DNA of 64,000 bases, taken from positions 4,829,206 through 4,893,205 of the forward strand of contig OZ007508.1 of the NCBI GenBank assembly GCA_963931865.1, in the 5' to 3' direction. The position numbers and the translations under genes were made by a program. Below the pieces are notes generated by a model. It worked only from the letters and a program-made list of their open reading frames with translations. It was not told where the DNA came from and made no database searches. How positions within the stretch are numbered: the stretch's first letter is position 1; each line of letters starts with the position of its first letter. The stretch comes from Axinella damicornis (taxonomy: Eukaryota > Porifera > Demospongiae > Axinellida > Axinellidae). Shown piece after piece: positions 31,601-43,260 of this stretch.

Positions 31601-34600
31601 ATCATGATAATGACACTGTGACGTTTTAGTTCTTAAATGGCATAACGACCTTGCTGTTTCCTGTGAAGAACATGCTAACCACTGCCACTAAGATGTGTTC
31701 TATATGGACTAGCTATGTCAATTAAGTGCTGTGGTAAGCTGTGAATATCAATGACCGGCTATGAATATATAAGTCCGTAAGGAAATTGATCGCGCATCTT
31801 GTGAAGAAGAAACAGAAGTTCATACTTCACTGTTAATCGGCCTTTTTGAATGCACAACCTTACCCAAAGGTTAGAATTGCTGCTCAAGATTTTTGTGATG
31901 GGTGGGCCCTTACTACACTGCTTTTGAACCCTGTTCAGTAACTTTTGCGTGAAGAGGGGGGTGGGCGCTTGATACGTACTCTACGGTACTGTACAATTAT
32001 CGTGATAATATCATTATCGAGATGATTTGTCCATATTATCGCGATATAGTTTTTCCCATTATCACCCAGGACTACTTGAAACGGTGATTTCTAAGGCATT
32101 AAAACTTGCCCTGTGCTCATTGTAATGTGATGTCTGTTGCACGTAGGGATGTGACTGGCTCACATTGAGCGTTGTTAGGGGTGTTACAGGTGAAAGTATG
32201 AGCAGAAGTCATTAGAGACTAACTGCATAAGGCATCTTGAAATAGGCCTGAGCCTAATATGCCGGCATAATTTTGGGAATAATAGGGACTGCCTCTTATG
32301 GAGCATGCATTGTGTATAATGTGAGATGAAAACAGGAATAATGTCTTGCCTGAGGGGGGATCTTAAATCAAACGTAAATTGCATGTGTACCCATCATGGG
32401 GAGAATTGCATTTGGACTCTGCATGCATGAAGAAGACTCTTTGAGAGCGAGCACGAGTAGCTCTATGGCTGCTACTACAGGCCTACTTCTGAGGAAAAGT
32501 ATTCAATGTAAAATAGCGATAACTGCATTATAAGTTTGTCAGTCTGACGCGTCTTTTGAACTATTTTCATATGATAAAGGGGCAACCGCACTCCTGGTAG
32601 CCGTTGCAACGCCGCGGCTGTGACTCTCCATAGCGCAAGCTAAGTATCGCAGTTAGTTCCAATTAACACACATGCCACGTGGCAACCAAGCTCAGTCGAA
32701 CGCTAGCAATGGCGTCCAAAGGGAAGACACGAAATTATAACAGCACTTACAACCTTGCCAGCACGGTGAGTTTTCGGTATGTAAGCATCAGTGAATGACA
32801 GCGATCACGGCCGTGTGGTCAGAATCTTTGTGTGCCTTTCCCGAGGGCTGTACTGCCACCGGAAGTCGAAGAGAGCACTCGAGCAATGGTGGCCAACGGC
32901 GAGACAAAAGCGTTCATAACTCTACCACCAAGGTGAGTTTCAGCACAATTATTATGCGTTTGTCTAACTGCATGATAGCGATCACGACAGTGTAGTCAGA
33001 ATCTTTGTAGGCCTTTCCTGCGAGCTATGAGGTTTGATTATTTAGATTAGTTTAGATTACGCGGCACAATTTTTCCCCTACCAGGAGTGTAATATAGTGT
33101 AGCTAGATTGACTCACATTGATTCAGGGCCATAGCCATGACATTTGAAGTGGTCAGGTGGAGATGCAGGTGCCGCATAATAAACTACACGAAGCACTAGC
33201 CTCATTCCCAGGCCCCATACGGACAGGGCCTGGGAACAAGGCTAACGAAGCACATCCACTATGGCTTGCATATGGCTGCCGACGGTCTACCAGGCACTCT
33301 GCCAATACCTTGTGTGCGCAAGAAACATTTGCATGCAGCCCTGTAAAGTGGTCTGGTTAACCATCTGTACTTGAGGCTACGGCTCTGTGATTGTGGTTGT
33401 GTGTGTAGTATGCATGCTTGGCTACACATAATATGGAATTCTCTTGTTCTATTTAAGGTGCATTAGTGCAACACTATCAACGATCACATGAAGCTACCAC
33501 ACAGGAAGGAACAGCTGCTGTGTACCCCAACACTGTTCAGTATTGGCCACAGCCAGAACATCCACCTGTCCAACAATACACACACCCATCACATACTAGA
33601 GCTCCGGCTACCAACTCAGTGGATCGCGCTGATCTGACTCCTAATTCTACACACCAGTCCCAAATCCAGCTTCCTGTACCCAATACAGATCCTTTCCAAG
33701 ACTCGAGTTTAATGTATGTCCCCTCACAATACCACACAGGTCATATTACACAGCTGCCTCCCTCACGTACACCTGTCCCACTGCCAGTCCCTCCTTCACA
33801 GCGCTACCGAGACAGTTCAACCTCTCACGTGCACCAAGCTGCGCATCCACAACCAATACGACAACCTCTGAACCCTGCCTCTCCCCATGTAGCTAGTTAC
33901 GCAGGTCAACAACAAGTCACACAGCATGTACACATGCCTACCGTATATATGTACGGCCACCACAACCAATCTCCCACCCAATTAGTTCCTCCCTCCATCG
34001 CAACAGCACAGCCAGTACCAGTCAGTATGCCCCACCCACGTCAAGGTAGGTCAGCTGCTGACTACCACCCCCACTCGCATGCAGTGCAGCCTGCCAGTAG
34101 ACTAACACCTCCTCCTTTGCACACACACGCTTCCACCGTCCAGCACTTCTGGCCTGTACATCCCCAAACCCATCAACCCTTTGACTTTCAACCATATGTT
34201 ACTCGGTCACTTTTTCCCACTGAAGGTAGCTGTCATGTACACATAGGTGAGCTTGAGGACTCATCTGCTGCTAAGAGACCTTGGTGCACCGGAAGTGATT
34301 ATGTAAACACTTGCACTACAGTTAATCACAGCACTAGTTCCAGTCTATCTCCAGCCATGGCTCGGTATGCTCGTTACCTCAGAGCGTGTTACACAAGAAG
34401 TTCTCTACCAGAGAACAACAAATTTCCTCCTACCCCCTCAAAACACTACATCAACCTAGCCTACATTTCAAGAAGAACCATGTCAAAGCATGAGTCGGAG
34501 AAGTTCAAAGTGGCAATGGTTCGAGGAGAGATTGATGAGATAGCACGTGATAAAGGTCTAGACTTCTGCCACGTAGCACAAAGGTTGCCGGATGGTTCCT

Positions 34601-37257
34601 ATCCACAGGTAGTGCTAGTGGAGGGTGCTCCCGGGGTTGGGAAGACGACCTTTGCTTGGGAGTTCTGCAAGAAGTGGGGTAAAGGTGAGTTAAAACAAGA
34701 GTACTCATTGGTCGTTCTTCTGAGGCTGAGGGACAAGCGAATACAAGAGGCAAAGTGCCTCAGAGATCTCTTCTACCATCCTGATGAGACACTTCCTCAT
34801 GCCATTGCAGCAGAACTAATCAACAGTTTAGGCGAGGGGGTCCTAATTCTTCTAGAAGGCTTAGATGAGCTCCCAGAGAGTCAGCGGACTGAATCATCGG
34901 TATTCCTGGACCTGATTCATGGTCGTCTCCTCCCACTAGCTACAGTCCTTGTAACAACTCGGCCCTGGGCTAGTGAATACCTGCATAGAAACTGCAAGGA
35001 TAAAATTTCTCAGCATGTTGAGATTCTTGGGTTTACAAAACAACAAATAATGAACTATTTACGAAGTGTGTGCAAGACAGATGATGATCCCAGCCTGCTG
35101 TCTGACATTGAGAAGTATCTGTCGTGCTACCCCCAGATCCATGCAGCCATGTACATCCCCCTCAATGCTGCTATAGTGGTTGAGGTCTATAGGCGGAGTA
35201 GAACTGGAGAATGTATCATTCCCAAGACCATGACAGAGTTGTATACAGCCCTCTCCCAGACTTTGCTGATTCGTTACCTGGAAGATCATCCGGTTCATAA
35301 GAAGACAAAGTGGAAAATCCACAGCTTCTGTGACTTGCCTTCAGATGTGTACGAACACTTTCTTCAACTGAGTGAACTTGCTTATATCAGTATCAAGAAT
35401 GACCAGAAGTTGATTTTCTCAAGTGAAGATCTTCCAGAAAACTTGGAGACACTTGGTTTCATGCAGTCAGTACCAGAGCTCTATGTAAATGAAGCCTTCT
35501 CCTACAGTTTCCTGCATCTCACTCTACAGGAGTTCCTGGCAGCACTCTATATTGCACGGCTGTCCCCTGAAGAGCTGCTGAAGCATTTCGAACTGGAAAC
35601 ATCTGGAGATGGCTTGTTCAAAGTTGTCATGGTGTTTGTTGCAGGACTAACAAAGTTTTCTGGAATCCCCTCCGACTCTGTCAGAGCTCTCTTTATACCT
35701 GAAGACAGTAGCAATGACCCTAACGCTCGGTATTGTGTTAAATGTGACTATGTTGTGTTGCCAGATCATGTGAGGTGGTTGTTTGAAACTCAAGATCCTT
35801 GCAAGATAAATTCCATCCTAGGGAGTGGTATCACCAATGAATTTTGTGGTGACGGGAGTATCATGCCATTTGATTTCTACTGCTTGGGGTACTGCATCGC
35901 CCACAGTCACTGCCAGTGGAAGTTGGTTTTTTATGTAACCATCACTGAGGAAGATGCTAAAATGTTCACTGTGGGGGGCAGTGCATTACATATTTCAAAG
36001 CAAAATGCCTCCATTGTAAGTGCTACCCCTGATGTACTGTTGTGCCTATTTGACACATTGCCTCCTAGCTTTTGTGTTGACCTACAGGAAGTGGACGGAG
36101 CCGGCTGGGATGCATATTATCCGACTCTGATCAAAAGACATCCGTCTAGTCTGAAAGTAATTATAATTACAGGGTTGAATGCTACAGATTCCCACAGTCT
36201 AATCAGAACACTGAGTGTACTACCATCTGTGAAAGTGCTTGAATTGCGATTAACTGCAGTTACTGTGGGAGCCTTCAGGGAACTGTGTGACCTGCTGGCA
36301 TCAACTTCCCATAGCCTTAAGCGTATCAAGATTACAGAGGATGATAATTTTCCAGTTTATGAGTGCATCAGTGTGACAATTGAAGGAACATATCAACACA
36401 CTTCAGTATCAGCAGATGTAGTCATTTCCAGTGTGGACGATGCCTCCAGTATAGCAGCTGTATTGAGGGAAAATTCAAACTTAGGATTTCACTTCGCTGT
36501 GATTAGTATGCACAATCTGTGTGGAAATATTGATGGATGCCAACTTGCGGATGCACTGCATGATACTGCAACAGTGAGAAGACTGAATGTGTCTCACAAT
36601 CCCCTTGGAGTCAAGGATGTCGTGACCTTGATAATGAACAGTAAAATGCCATCACTGGAGGATGTGAACATGTGTGGCTCTAGCATTGACAGTGAAGGAA
36701 TATGTCATCTCACCCAGGCGTTGTGTGTTGGCAACACTAAAGTAAGGAAATTGGACCTCTCCTTCAATCCCGGTATAGTAGAGGACGCCGTGGCCTTAGC
36801 TAAACTAATACAATCATTGGAGGAAGTGGACATGAGCAGGTGCAGAATTGACAGTGAAGGTGCATGCCATCTTGCCCAAGCATTGTGTGGGAACACTAAA
36901 CTGAGAGTATTGGATCTGTCCAGGAATCACATTGGTACAAAGGGTGCCATGGCCATAGCTACACTACTGCTCAATAACAGGTCACTGGAGGTAGTAAACA
37001 TGAGCATCTGCAGCATTGACAGTGAGGGGGCATGTCATCTTGCCCAAGCATTGCGTGAGAATACTACACTGAGAGAACTGGACCTGTCCAGAAATCCGAT
37101 TGGAGAAGGAAGATCTGCTAAAGAAGGCATCCACAAGTTGCTTGAAGCCATGACAATCAACTCCACTCTACAACGACTGATCTTTCCTAGAAACAGTAAA
37201 CCATACGCTGAAAGCTTTCCAAAATTCAACGAAGTCTCAAGCCGGGTATCCTTGTAG
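28350..37257 (+). CDS. NLR3: CARD/Pro-rich/NACHT/LRR receptor
   Basis: Two-exon coding sequence: 28350-28650 and 33458-37257, joined in phase (G/GT) across a 4.8-kb intron, giving about 1366 aa. Residues 1-100 form a CARD-like helical bundle (LLEGIQDPLSLAAQLF, then SLLSAVEGKI and TLQEFLSALKED). Residues about 101-440 are a Pro/Gln/His-rich linker. NACHT follows with Walker A GAPGVGKT (about 490), Walker B ILLEGLDEL (about 563) and sensor segment VTTRPWAS (about 598). LTLQEFLAAL lies near 788, and ribonuclease-inhibitor-type LRRs from about 1135 to 1348. Family knowledge: a cytosolic NLR that oligomerises on ATP exchange and signals through its CARD. Unlike NLR1 and NLR2 it has no 2A leader. 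It lies divergently 163 bp from ALDH16A1. Confidence 0.88.
28777..29163. mobile_element. Inverted-repeat element in NLR3 intron
   Basis: Left end AAGGCCATGCACTATTTGTT and adjoining TTAGTTTCTCATCC pair with GGATGAGAAACTAA and AACAAATAGTGGCCT at the right end. About 385 bp, no coding capacity. Confidence 0.75.
29832..30358. mobile_element. TA-flanked element CCGTAGTGTCC...GGACACTACAG
   Basis: Terminal inverted repeats CCGTAGTGTCCG and CGGGACACTACAG lie between TA dinucleotides (29830-29831 and 30359-30360). Sub-terminal blocks related to ATACGCCCCC and GGGGGAGGGCGTAT are also inverted. The TA duplication suggests Tc1/mariner-type mobilisation. Confidence 0.7.
30995..31986. mobile_element. TA-flanked foldback element in NLR3 intron
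   Basis: Ends CCGTAGTGTACGTATCAAGC and GCTTGATACGTACTCTACGG are inverted, with arms of roughly 150 bp or more (CTTCACGCGAAAGTTACTG and its counterpart near 31935). TA flanks both ends. A second right end lies inside (about 31372-31400), and a perfect hairpin built on CAAGAGCGCATAAGTAG occurs at about 31413-31482, so the element is composite. Confidence 0.75.
32575..33095 (+). mobile_element. Dispersed element in NLR3 intron
   Basis: Opposite-orientation copy of the element at 22855-23420. Segments GCAACCGCACTCCTGGTAGC, GCGATCACG and CCAGGAGTGTAAT are shared. No open frame of note. Confidence 0.7.
33197..33244. mobile_element. Palindromic element, 48 bp, TSD ACGAAGCAC
   Basis: TAGCCTCATTCCCAGGCCC faces GGGCCTGGGAACAAGGCTA. 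Identical 9-bp direct repeats ACGAAGCAC flank it (33188-33196, 33245-33253). Confidence 0.92.
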
Positions 37258-37799
37258 TGGTGGTAGTTTTCCGAGCACAGAGGCTGGTATGAGAATGATG
37301 GTTGAGGAAGGGACGGTAGTGGCAGGCCTACTGGTGGGACTCAACACCATCGACTGCTACATACATCATGATGAATGGAGATGACCTTGACAAATCCGTG
37401 AATATATGTGGAGTTTTACTGATAGTGTACGCCAGTAGAAATCTGCATAATGGCTAGTTCAGTAAAGTGGTATACACCACCTAATATAGTATATGGACAA
37501 CATCAGCTGTCTAGCCCAAAAACTGACAGAAATCTTTCCAAGACAGTGAAGTTGTAAGCAGGGCAATCACTGTGACTGGTACGACAGCACATCCGATCGA
37601 TGAGCAGGCCACAGAGGGACACGCCAAGGTGTGCTGACAAGAAAATATAGCTGGTGTGAGATCACATGACCTATACTGTGAGATCACATGACTTGTGAGA
37701 ATGCATGGTGGGATCATGTGATGACCTCTGTGTGATTGCAGCTGGTGAGGGTTGTGTGACCAGTGCATTATATAATCCAGATGTGTACTGTCATTGCAG
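37258..37799. other. Spacer after NLR3
   Basis: NLR3 3' untranslated region and intergenic sequence. A near-duplicated ATCACATGACCTATACTGTGAG / ATCACATGACTTGTGAG pair lies at about 37660-37700. No gene is seen. Confidence 0.45.
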
Positions 37800-38509
37800 A
37801 TTCGTGAACAGCAGGTAAACTTCAAACACAACATAGCTAGCTGCAGTCTCGAACGAGGTGAGCAGGAAGAGGGTGTTCTCATCCATGGTCTGTTCCAACT
37901 GAACTGTGATGCCTTCGATCATACCCTCAGTGTCCCTCACTCGTTACACTCACGCACCCCTCACAGCTCTCGCTCCTGCAAACTCACCTACATGCCCTCT
38001 CCTCCCGTCTTGTCACACTCATCCTACTCCCCTGGCCATGGGGAGGATCATCATGCCCTCATTCTCCCCACACACCCCGACAATCCACTTGTTCCTTACC
38101 ACAAATATGCAGCAATGGTGAGCTCACACTGAGGGTGTTGTGGAGGGTGAATTGATATATCTGTGGATTGATAATTGTTGTGCGAAATATTCATCAAACT
38201 CTTGAAGTACCGACCAACTCATATGGAATAATTATAGCTTCATTACACGGTATCTACCTGATGAGAACTCTTCTCACCGCAGTTATGGGAGAAAGAGCTT
38301 CTACCCCCTCATGGATGCCCAGCGTTGTCCCAGCTGTGGAGAGGAGGTGGGTGTACTGTAGGTGCTGTCATCCACTCCCTCTCATTTGTAATCCCTGCAA
38401 CAGACACGACCTCTACACATATTCTGGGCACATAAGATCTTTACTGTAAAGTTATTCTCCCTCCCCTTTCTCCCCCTCCTCCCCCTCCTCCCTTCCCCTC
38501 CTTTCTCTC

Positions 38510-38540
<31 letters not shown>

Positions 38541-38845
38541 TTCCTCCCCCTCTCTCCTCCTCCTCTTCCTCCCCCTCCCTCCCAGACTGTCATCTGCCCA
38601 CACAAGACATCTGCAGGGGAGACCTCCATCCAGCTCCCGCTCCACTGCTCCTGGCACCTCAAGATCACACGATCCAAGCTGAGGGTGGCCAAGGGTGTGG
38701 GGGAGAGAAACAGGCTTCAGGAGGTCACCAGCAAGAACACTCCACTGAAGCCTGTCTTCAAGCAGCAAGGCATTCATGCAGTGGTGGGTTGGTCCTGTGC
38801 ACTCCTATTCAGTGCTAAATATGCAGAGTTCCATTGAGGGCGGGT

Positions 38846-38882
<37 letters not shown>

Positions 38883-41402
38883 GGTGTATGTAAGGCAATT
38901 ACTATGCCTCCCCCTTTACTTCACCATGCTACAATTTGTCCAAAACACTGCTAAGGACTGGAACCTTGGAAGACACACATATTGGCTATAATATCTACAC
39001 ACCCACACGCCCACAATGTACTTCCTCACAGGACCACTGATGCACCAGTTCTATGGTACTGTGCTACTCTAGGACGATATCTCCATGGTAACAGCTGCCA
39101 TGACAACCAGGGAGGAGGATCACACCCCCTCACAGCTGGTCAATGTCAGTATTGAATCATGACGCATATACCGGCATGCACTCACATGCACACAATATTC
39201 ACACACACCAACAGGAGTCTCTACCACTTCATGGGCCAGCACTACCAGGTTCCATAGGTGGCCTGCCTGGCCATGCACCCAGGACTTCATCTCCTCTCTC
39301 AGCAACACCACCTCCACTATAAGGTAACACAGCGTGAACTGCATTCTACTAAGGGCGCACTTTACTAACGGCACCTTAGCTCATTTTTGCCGATGGCTGT
39401 AAAACTAGCAAACTAAACTGGAACTGCCTGTTGCGAGCAGAAAGTGGAGTGTGTGAGAATTATAGCTGGCCTGAATGTGGACTTACCGTATGGCCGGAAA
39501 ATTTGGCGGGGAATTTAATTTGGCGGTTTGGCGGATTATGAACGCACCGCCAAATTAAATTCCGCCAATATTTTGTTATGACATGGTGTGGACGTGGGCG
39601 GGGTCTCGTAGCGAAGCTCGAGCTAGCTCTCGCGCAAGCACTCATAATACTATAGTACCTCTGTCTCTGATCTGCCAGAAATAGCGAGCAGGCAGCTGGT
39701 CGGCCAGAAATAGCGAGCAAACAGCCTGGGTACATGGCCGACGATGGCGCTCCTTCGCATCACTGCTACTGCGTACCACTCGCACGGCATTTCCTCTCCT
39801 ACACTCGCATCCCAGAGGTTTTTCGTAGACATGGTACCTTGAACACAGCTCTCCACCGCAAACTCTAACTCCATCGCAGCCTACTGACACAAGATCTCAC
39901 GTAAACCACCGTACCGAGCGCTCCGCGGCCACGCGGCCGTGCGGTTAGTATGACGTCATTCTCGCTCTGCAAATTTCCAAATCCGCCAAATTTTAATCCG
40001 CCAAATGCAATTCACAGCCTTTTAGAGCCAATCCGCCAAATTTAATTCCCGCCAAATTTTCCGGCCATACGGTAGTTCTTTGAAATGCATTATGACTCTT
40101 AGCATATCATGGATTACCGGGTTAAGGTACTACACTAAACCCTGCAAATAGAGTTGTAAAGCTACCCAAATGACACTGCTGTGGTGTTTGGTCTAGTGGT
40201 CGTGTGTGTGGAAGGAGGACCAGCTGTAGGAAATGGTATTAAGTTGAAACTGAGTGTACGTATGTTCCTCAGGAGTTTCTTGTTCTGGCACACGAGCTGT
40301 GTGGCCACCTGGACGGGGCTGCATTCTGCTACCTCCACTTGCTGGCCAGCCTTACATGTAGGAGGAGGACGTTGAGCACATGACTATGACCTTCATTGCA
40401 GAGAGTAGCAACCGTGTCTCACGTCTGGTGATGGAGTTCCTGACCTGGCTGCTCCTCAGACACAGGGAGCCTCACATGGTGTAGGTAGGAAACGGTTGGT
40501 TAATACTTATACATGCCTTTGTATGTCAGATTCCCACTGGAGGCACATTCTTCCTACTTGTGGAAAGAGGTCTCAGAACTTCAGTGGGTAAAATCACTTT
40601 GTATTAAACTTGTAAAGCTCCACATCTAATCTGATTATTCCTTGTAAAGCCTCTGTCATCGGAACTGGTGGGTAGAAGAAGCAAGTGCTACTGGCCATAG
40701 CAACAGAACCAACCTCTCTTCATGGATTACTATTGCTAGCGTAGATATATGTGCTGCATTCCCTCCCGTGCAGCTGGAGTCTCGACTCCTGGACCACCCG
40801 TGCAGCTGGAGCCTCGACTCCTGGACCACCCGTGCAGCTGGAGTCTCGACTCCTGGACCACCCTTGCCAACACACGGGGAGCATGCTGGAGGTGGAGTAT
40901 GCAGAAACCATGGACTCGTTCCTCCCACTCCTGCCTGACCAGCTTTGCCAGAGGCTGTTCATGCAGTCTCTCTCCCAGCTGCAAGAAGGGGGACAGAGCA
41001 ACAGGAGACTGTCCCCACCAAGCGACTGGCCTGTATCCAGCAACACAATGTTTATTGAGAAAGGTGCCCATTTACTGGGACAAACAGTTCAATGAGACCA
41101 TATCGATTATTTTAATGATGGGGGTAGCCATCGGAAGCTTGTTGTTGGTTACCTGTACCACAACTGTCCCTCCTTGACTCTACCTCCCTCTCCGCCAGAC
41201 ATTGTCTCCTATATCTCTCCCTCATGCGCAGTGCACCCACCATCTTGGCGGAGCTGGAGCTGCTGGCTCAGCACACCTCTGCCATTGTCCAACCTGGCGC
41301 CCAGCATGTGGCCACCTCCCCCTGTTCAGGAACAAAGCTGCGCCCGATGGAGACTGTCAGGAGTCTGGCCAGCAGGATATCTATAAAGGAACAGACAAAG
41401 TA
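37800..41402 (+). CDS. Unrecognised multi-exon gene (partial model)
   Basis: Several plus-strand segments have splice sites and protein-like composition. 37800-38117: reading is uncertain; one frame gives HTPTIHLFLTTNMQQ near its end. 38283 onward: YGRKSFYPLMDAQRCPSCGE, with a CxxC zinc-ribbon-like pair, in phase with that frame. About 38586-38790: CPHKTSAGETSIQLPLHCSW and ITRSKLRVAKGVGERNRLQ. About 40275-40355: EFLVLAHELCGHLDGAAFCY. About 40400-40483: MEFLTWLLLRHREPHMV. About 40838-41070: MLEVEYAETMDSFLPLLPDQ. About 41200-41402: SLMRSAPTILAELELLAQHT, ending TAG. I do not recognise the family and cannot join all exons in phase. The 5' start is not located. It may be more than one gene. Confidence 0.45.
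38505..38545. repeat. Poly-C run upstream of a splice acceptor
   Basis: About 30 consecutive C within a pyrimidine-only tract (about 38455-38584) that ends at the TCCCAG acceptor near 38585 of the unrecognised gene. A poly-G run of similar length lies downstream at about 38847-38881. Confidence 0.85.
39486..40072. mobile_element. TA-flanked element CCGTATGGCCGG...CCGGCCATACGG
   Basis: Terminal inverted repeats CCGTATGGCCGGAAAATTTG and CAAATTTTCCGGCCATACGG are perfect and extend further with TTTGGCGG-type repeats. TA lies at each flank (39484-39485, 40073-40074). About 587 bp without coding capacity; the best-preserved TA-type element here. Confidence 0.88.
40769..40865 (+). repeat. Three tandem 32-bp units, each with a 3' splice site
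   Basis: TGCAGCTGGAG begins at 40769, 40801 and 40833, so the unit is 32 bp and nearly identical in all three. Each contains a CAG acceptor-like site, and 32 is not a multiple of three, so choosing a different unit changes the reading frame of the following exon. Confidence 0.9.
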
Positions 41403-43260
41403 GCTATTATTGTAAGATTAAGCCCGTGCATGCATGCAGTCACTTACTATACAGTTTCACAGATACGTCAGATTGGACAGACCATGCAGCGTTTTGAAAT
41501 CCATGACTCAAAATGTTAGCACTGAAATGGAACAAGCCTACAGTGTGTGTCTTCCTCCATGAGCCAAAAAATTAACTTGCAGAGAAAAAGAGGTAGCTAA
41601 AGCAAGAACAAAAGGAACAAGAAAAACCAAGAAGAGAAGAAACAAGTGAGTCTTTAAAAGACTTGATGTGTCTCGACACGACTTGGTATCAGCTAGAATC
41701 ATGCAGAGGACATGGCAGCTGCTTAACCCTTTATTATGACTGCAAAACCTGTTAGCTATGAGACTTTCAGCTTAAGTGAGCGTCAATATCCTTGGAGGTT
41801 CTGTGTGAGCAAGGGGTCCATGGGTCAGGAATGTTCACCCAAAGGGTGAAAGCAGTATGGTCATGTCTGGGCTTGATGTTTAGTCAACACCTTGGCCAAT
41901 TCTTTCAGCACTTATCAATATAGCTAGCTAGCTAGCTAGCTAGAGCTGAGTGAGTTATGCACTTGGGATGGCTGAGTGCAGCACACTGGATGAGTGAGTA
42001 TTCATTGTCCTGAATTCGAATTAAGTATATAGTATATACGTAGCAGCAGTCTTGATAAGAGGATTCATGAGCAGTCATGCAAACCCATAATCACTTTTGA
42101 AGGTCTACTTGCAGGCTATAAATACGTTTGACACCCTATTAAGAGTGTAGAGCATGCAGCGCTTGCGCGGGCGCATTGCGAAAAGCGACGTACATACGTA
42201 TCTACGCATCCAGCACTGTGTCTCGGCACTTCGGTGCCGAGACAAAAAACCTAGCAACCTCTAGGCCTCCCATCCCTCCGTGACAGGTCAGACACACCAA
42301 AATATGCTGCCTCAGGAGCGTTGGATGGGCATGACTGGGATCACAGGAGGCCAACCTGCTTTGCCTAGCCTCATTCCCAGGCGCTCGGTAATTGGGGAGA
42401 AGAGCACCTGGTACCAAGATCAAGATTCATCGCTGAAGCCCTTACATTGGGGCACGGCAGGTACTATACTGGTCCGCTACATTCTCTGTATAATTCATCG
42501 AGATACGGACAAATATTCGGTGAAATATACGACGACTCCATGTCCAGCATCATACGAGGCCATGGTTTCGAAGTCTGCTCTTTGCAATGTGTGGCACACG
42601 CATGCACTTGCTCAGGCTCACCCTCCAATGTCCTGCGTTCCACTAGTTATGTCGTTACACGTACCTTCCCATTGATGTGAGGGTGCAGGGGGCATTGGAC
42701 AAGCACACCATGGCATAGTGACATACATTGAAATTTTAGACCACCCTATTGTATGGAGAACTATTACCCACCAAATATATACCTGTGACACATTATAACA
42801 GCTGAGGTCATCAATGTCTCATGCAATCTTAGCTACTATACATGGTCAGAGAAGATGTCTTACCAACTATCCAGATGTAGACACCAACTGTACTGCATGC
42901 ACTGCGCAGAGATACCTTGTGCCATACTTTGTGGCATTTTGGCTAGCGCTAGCCCTACATCTTGTTATTACCGTACTTGTACAATTTAGGTTTGGGGGTA
43001 TAGGTGGGTACGTGCATGGGTGGTCTGGATTGAAGGAACTACAGCCTAGTGTCCCCCTCTTGACCACAGTGTAATTGGACCAGTGTAAAGATTTTGACGT
43101 GCATGCCATTGAGTCGCTAGCTGCAATGTTTCAGTTTCCTTTTAAACCACAAAAGTATGTACTACAATATAGCTAGTTATTCTCATATTACATCTTTTAA
43201 TGGCTTGAGAATGTGTTGTTTTTGAGGGGCTGTAGAGTTTACTCTGCTAATGAATTAAGG
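41403..43260. other. Spacer with repeats
   Basis: Includes a segment at about 41720-41890 related to the interior of the 23690-24860 element, a (TAGC)n run at about 41925-41942, a hairpin at 42222-42244 (TCTCGGCACTTCGGTGCCGAGA), and sequence near 42275-42300 that matches 61180-61200 inversely (GTGACAGGTCAGACAC). An open segment at 42447-42680 is listed separately. Confidence 0.5.
42447..42680 (+). CDS. Possible exon, product unknown
   Basis: Begins after GGGGCACGGCAG and runs open for about 70 codons to a TGA at 42678. The translation (YYTGPLHSLYNSSRYGQIFG, then RGHGFEVCSLQCVAHACTC) has mixed, non-repetitive composition with five Cys. It could be the terminal exon of an unmodelled gene or chance. 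No family recognised. Confidence 0.25.
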   Translation: MGHGRYYTGPLHSLYNSSRYGQIFGEIYDDSMSSIIRGHGFEVCSLQCVAHACTCSGSPSNVLRSTSYVVTRTFPLM

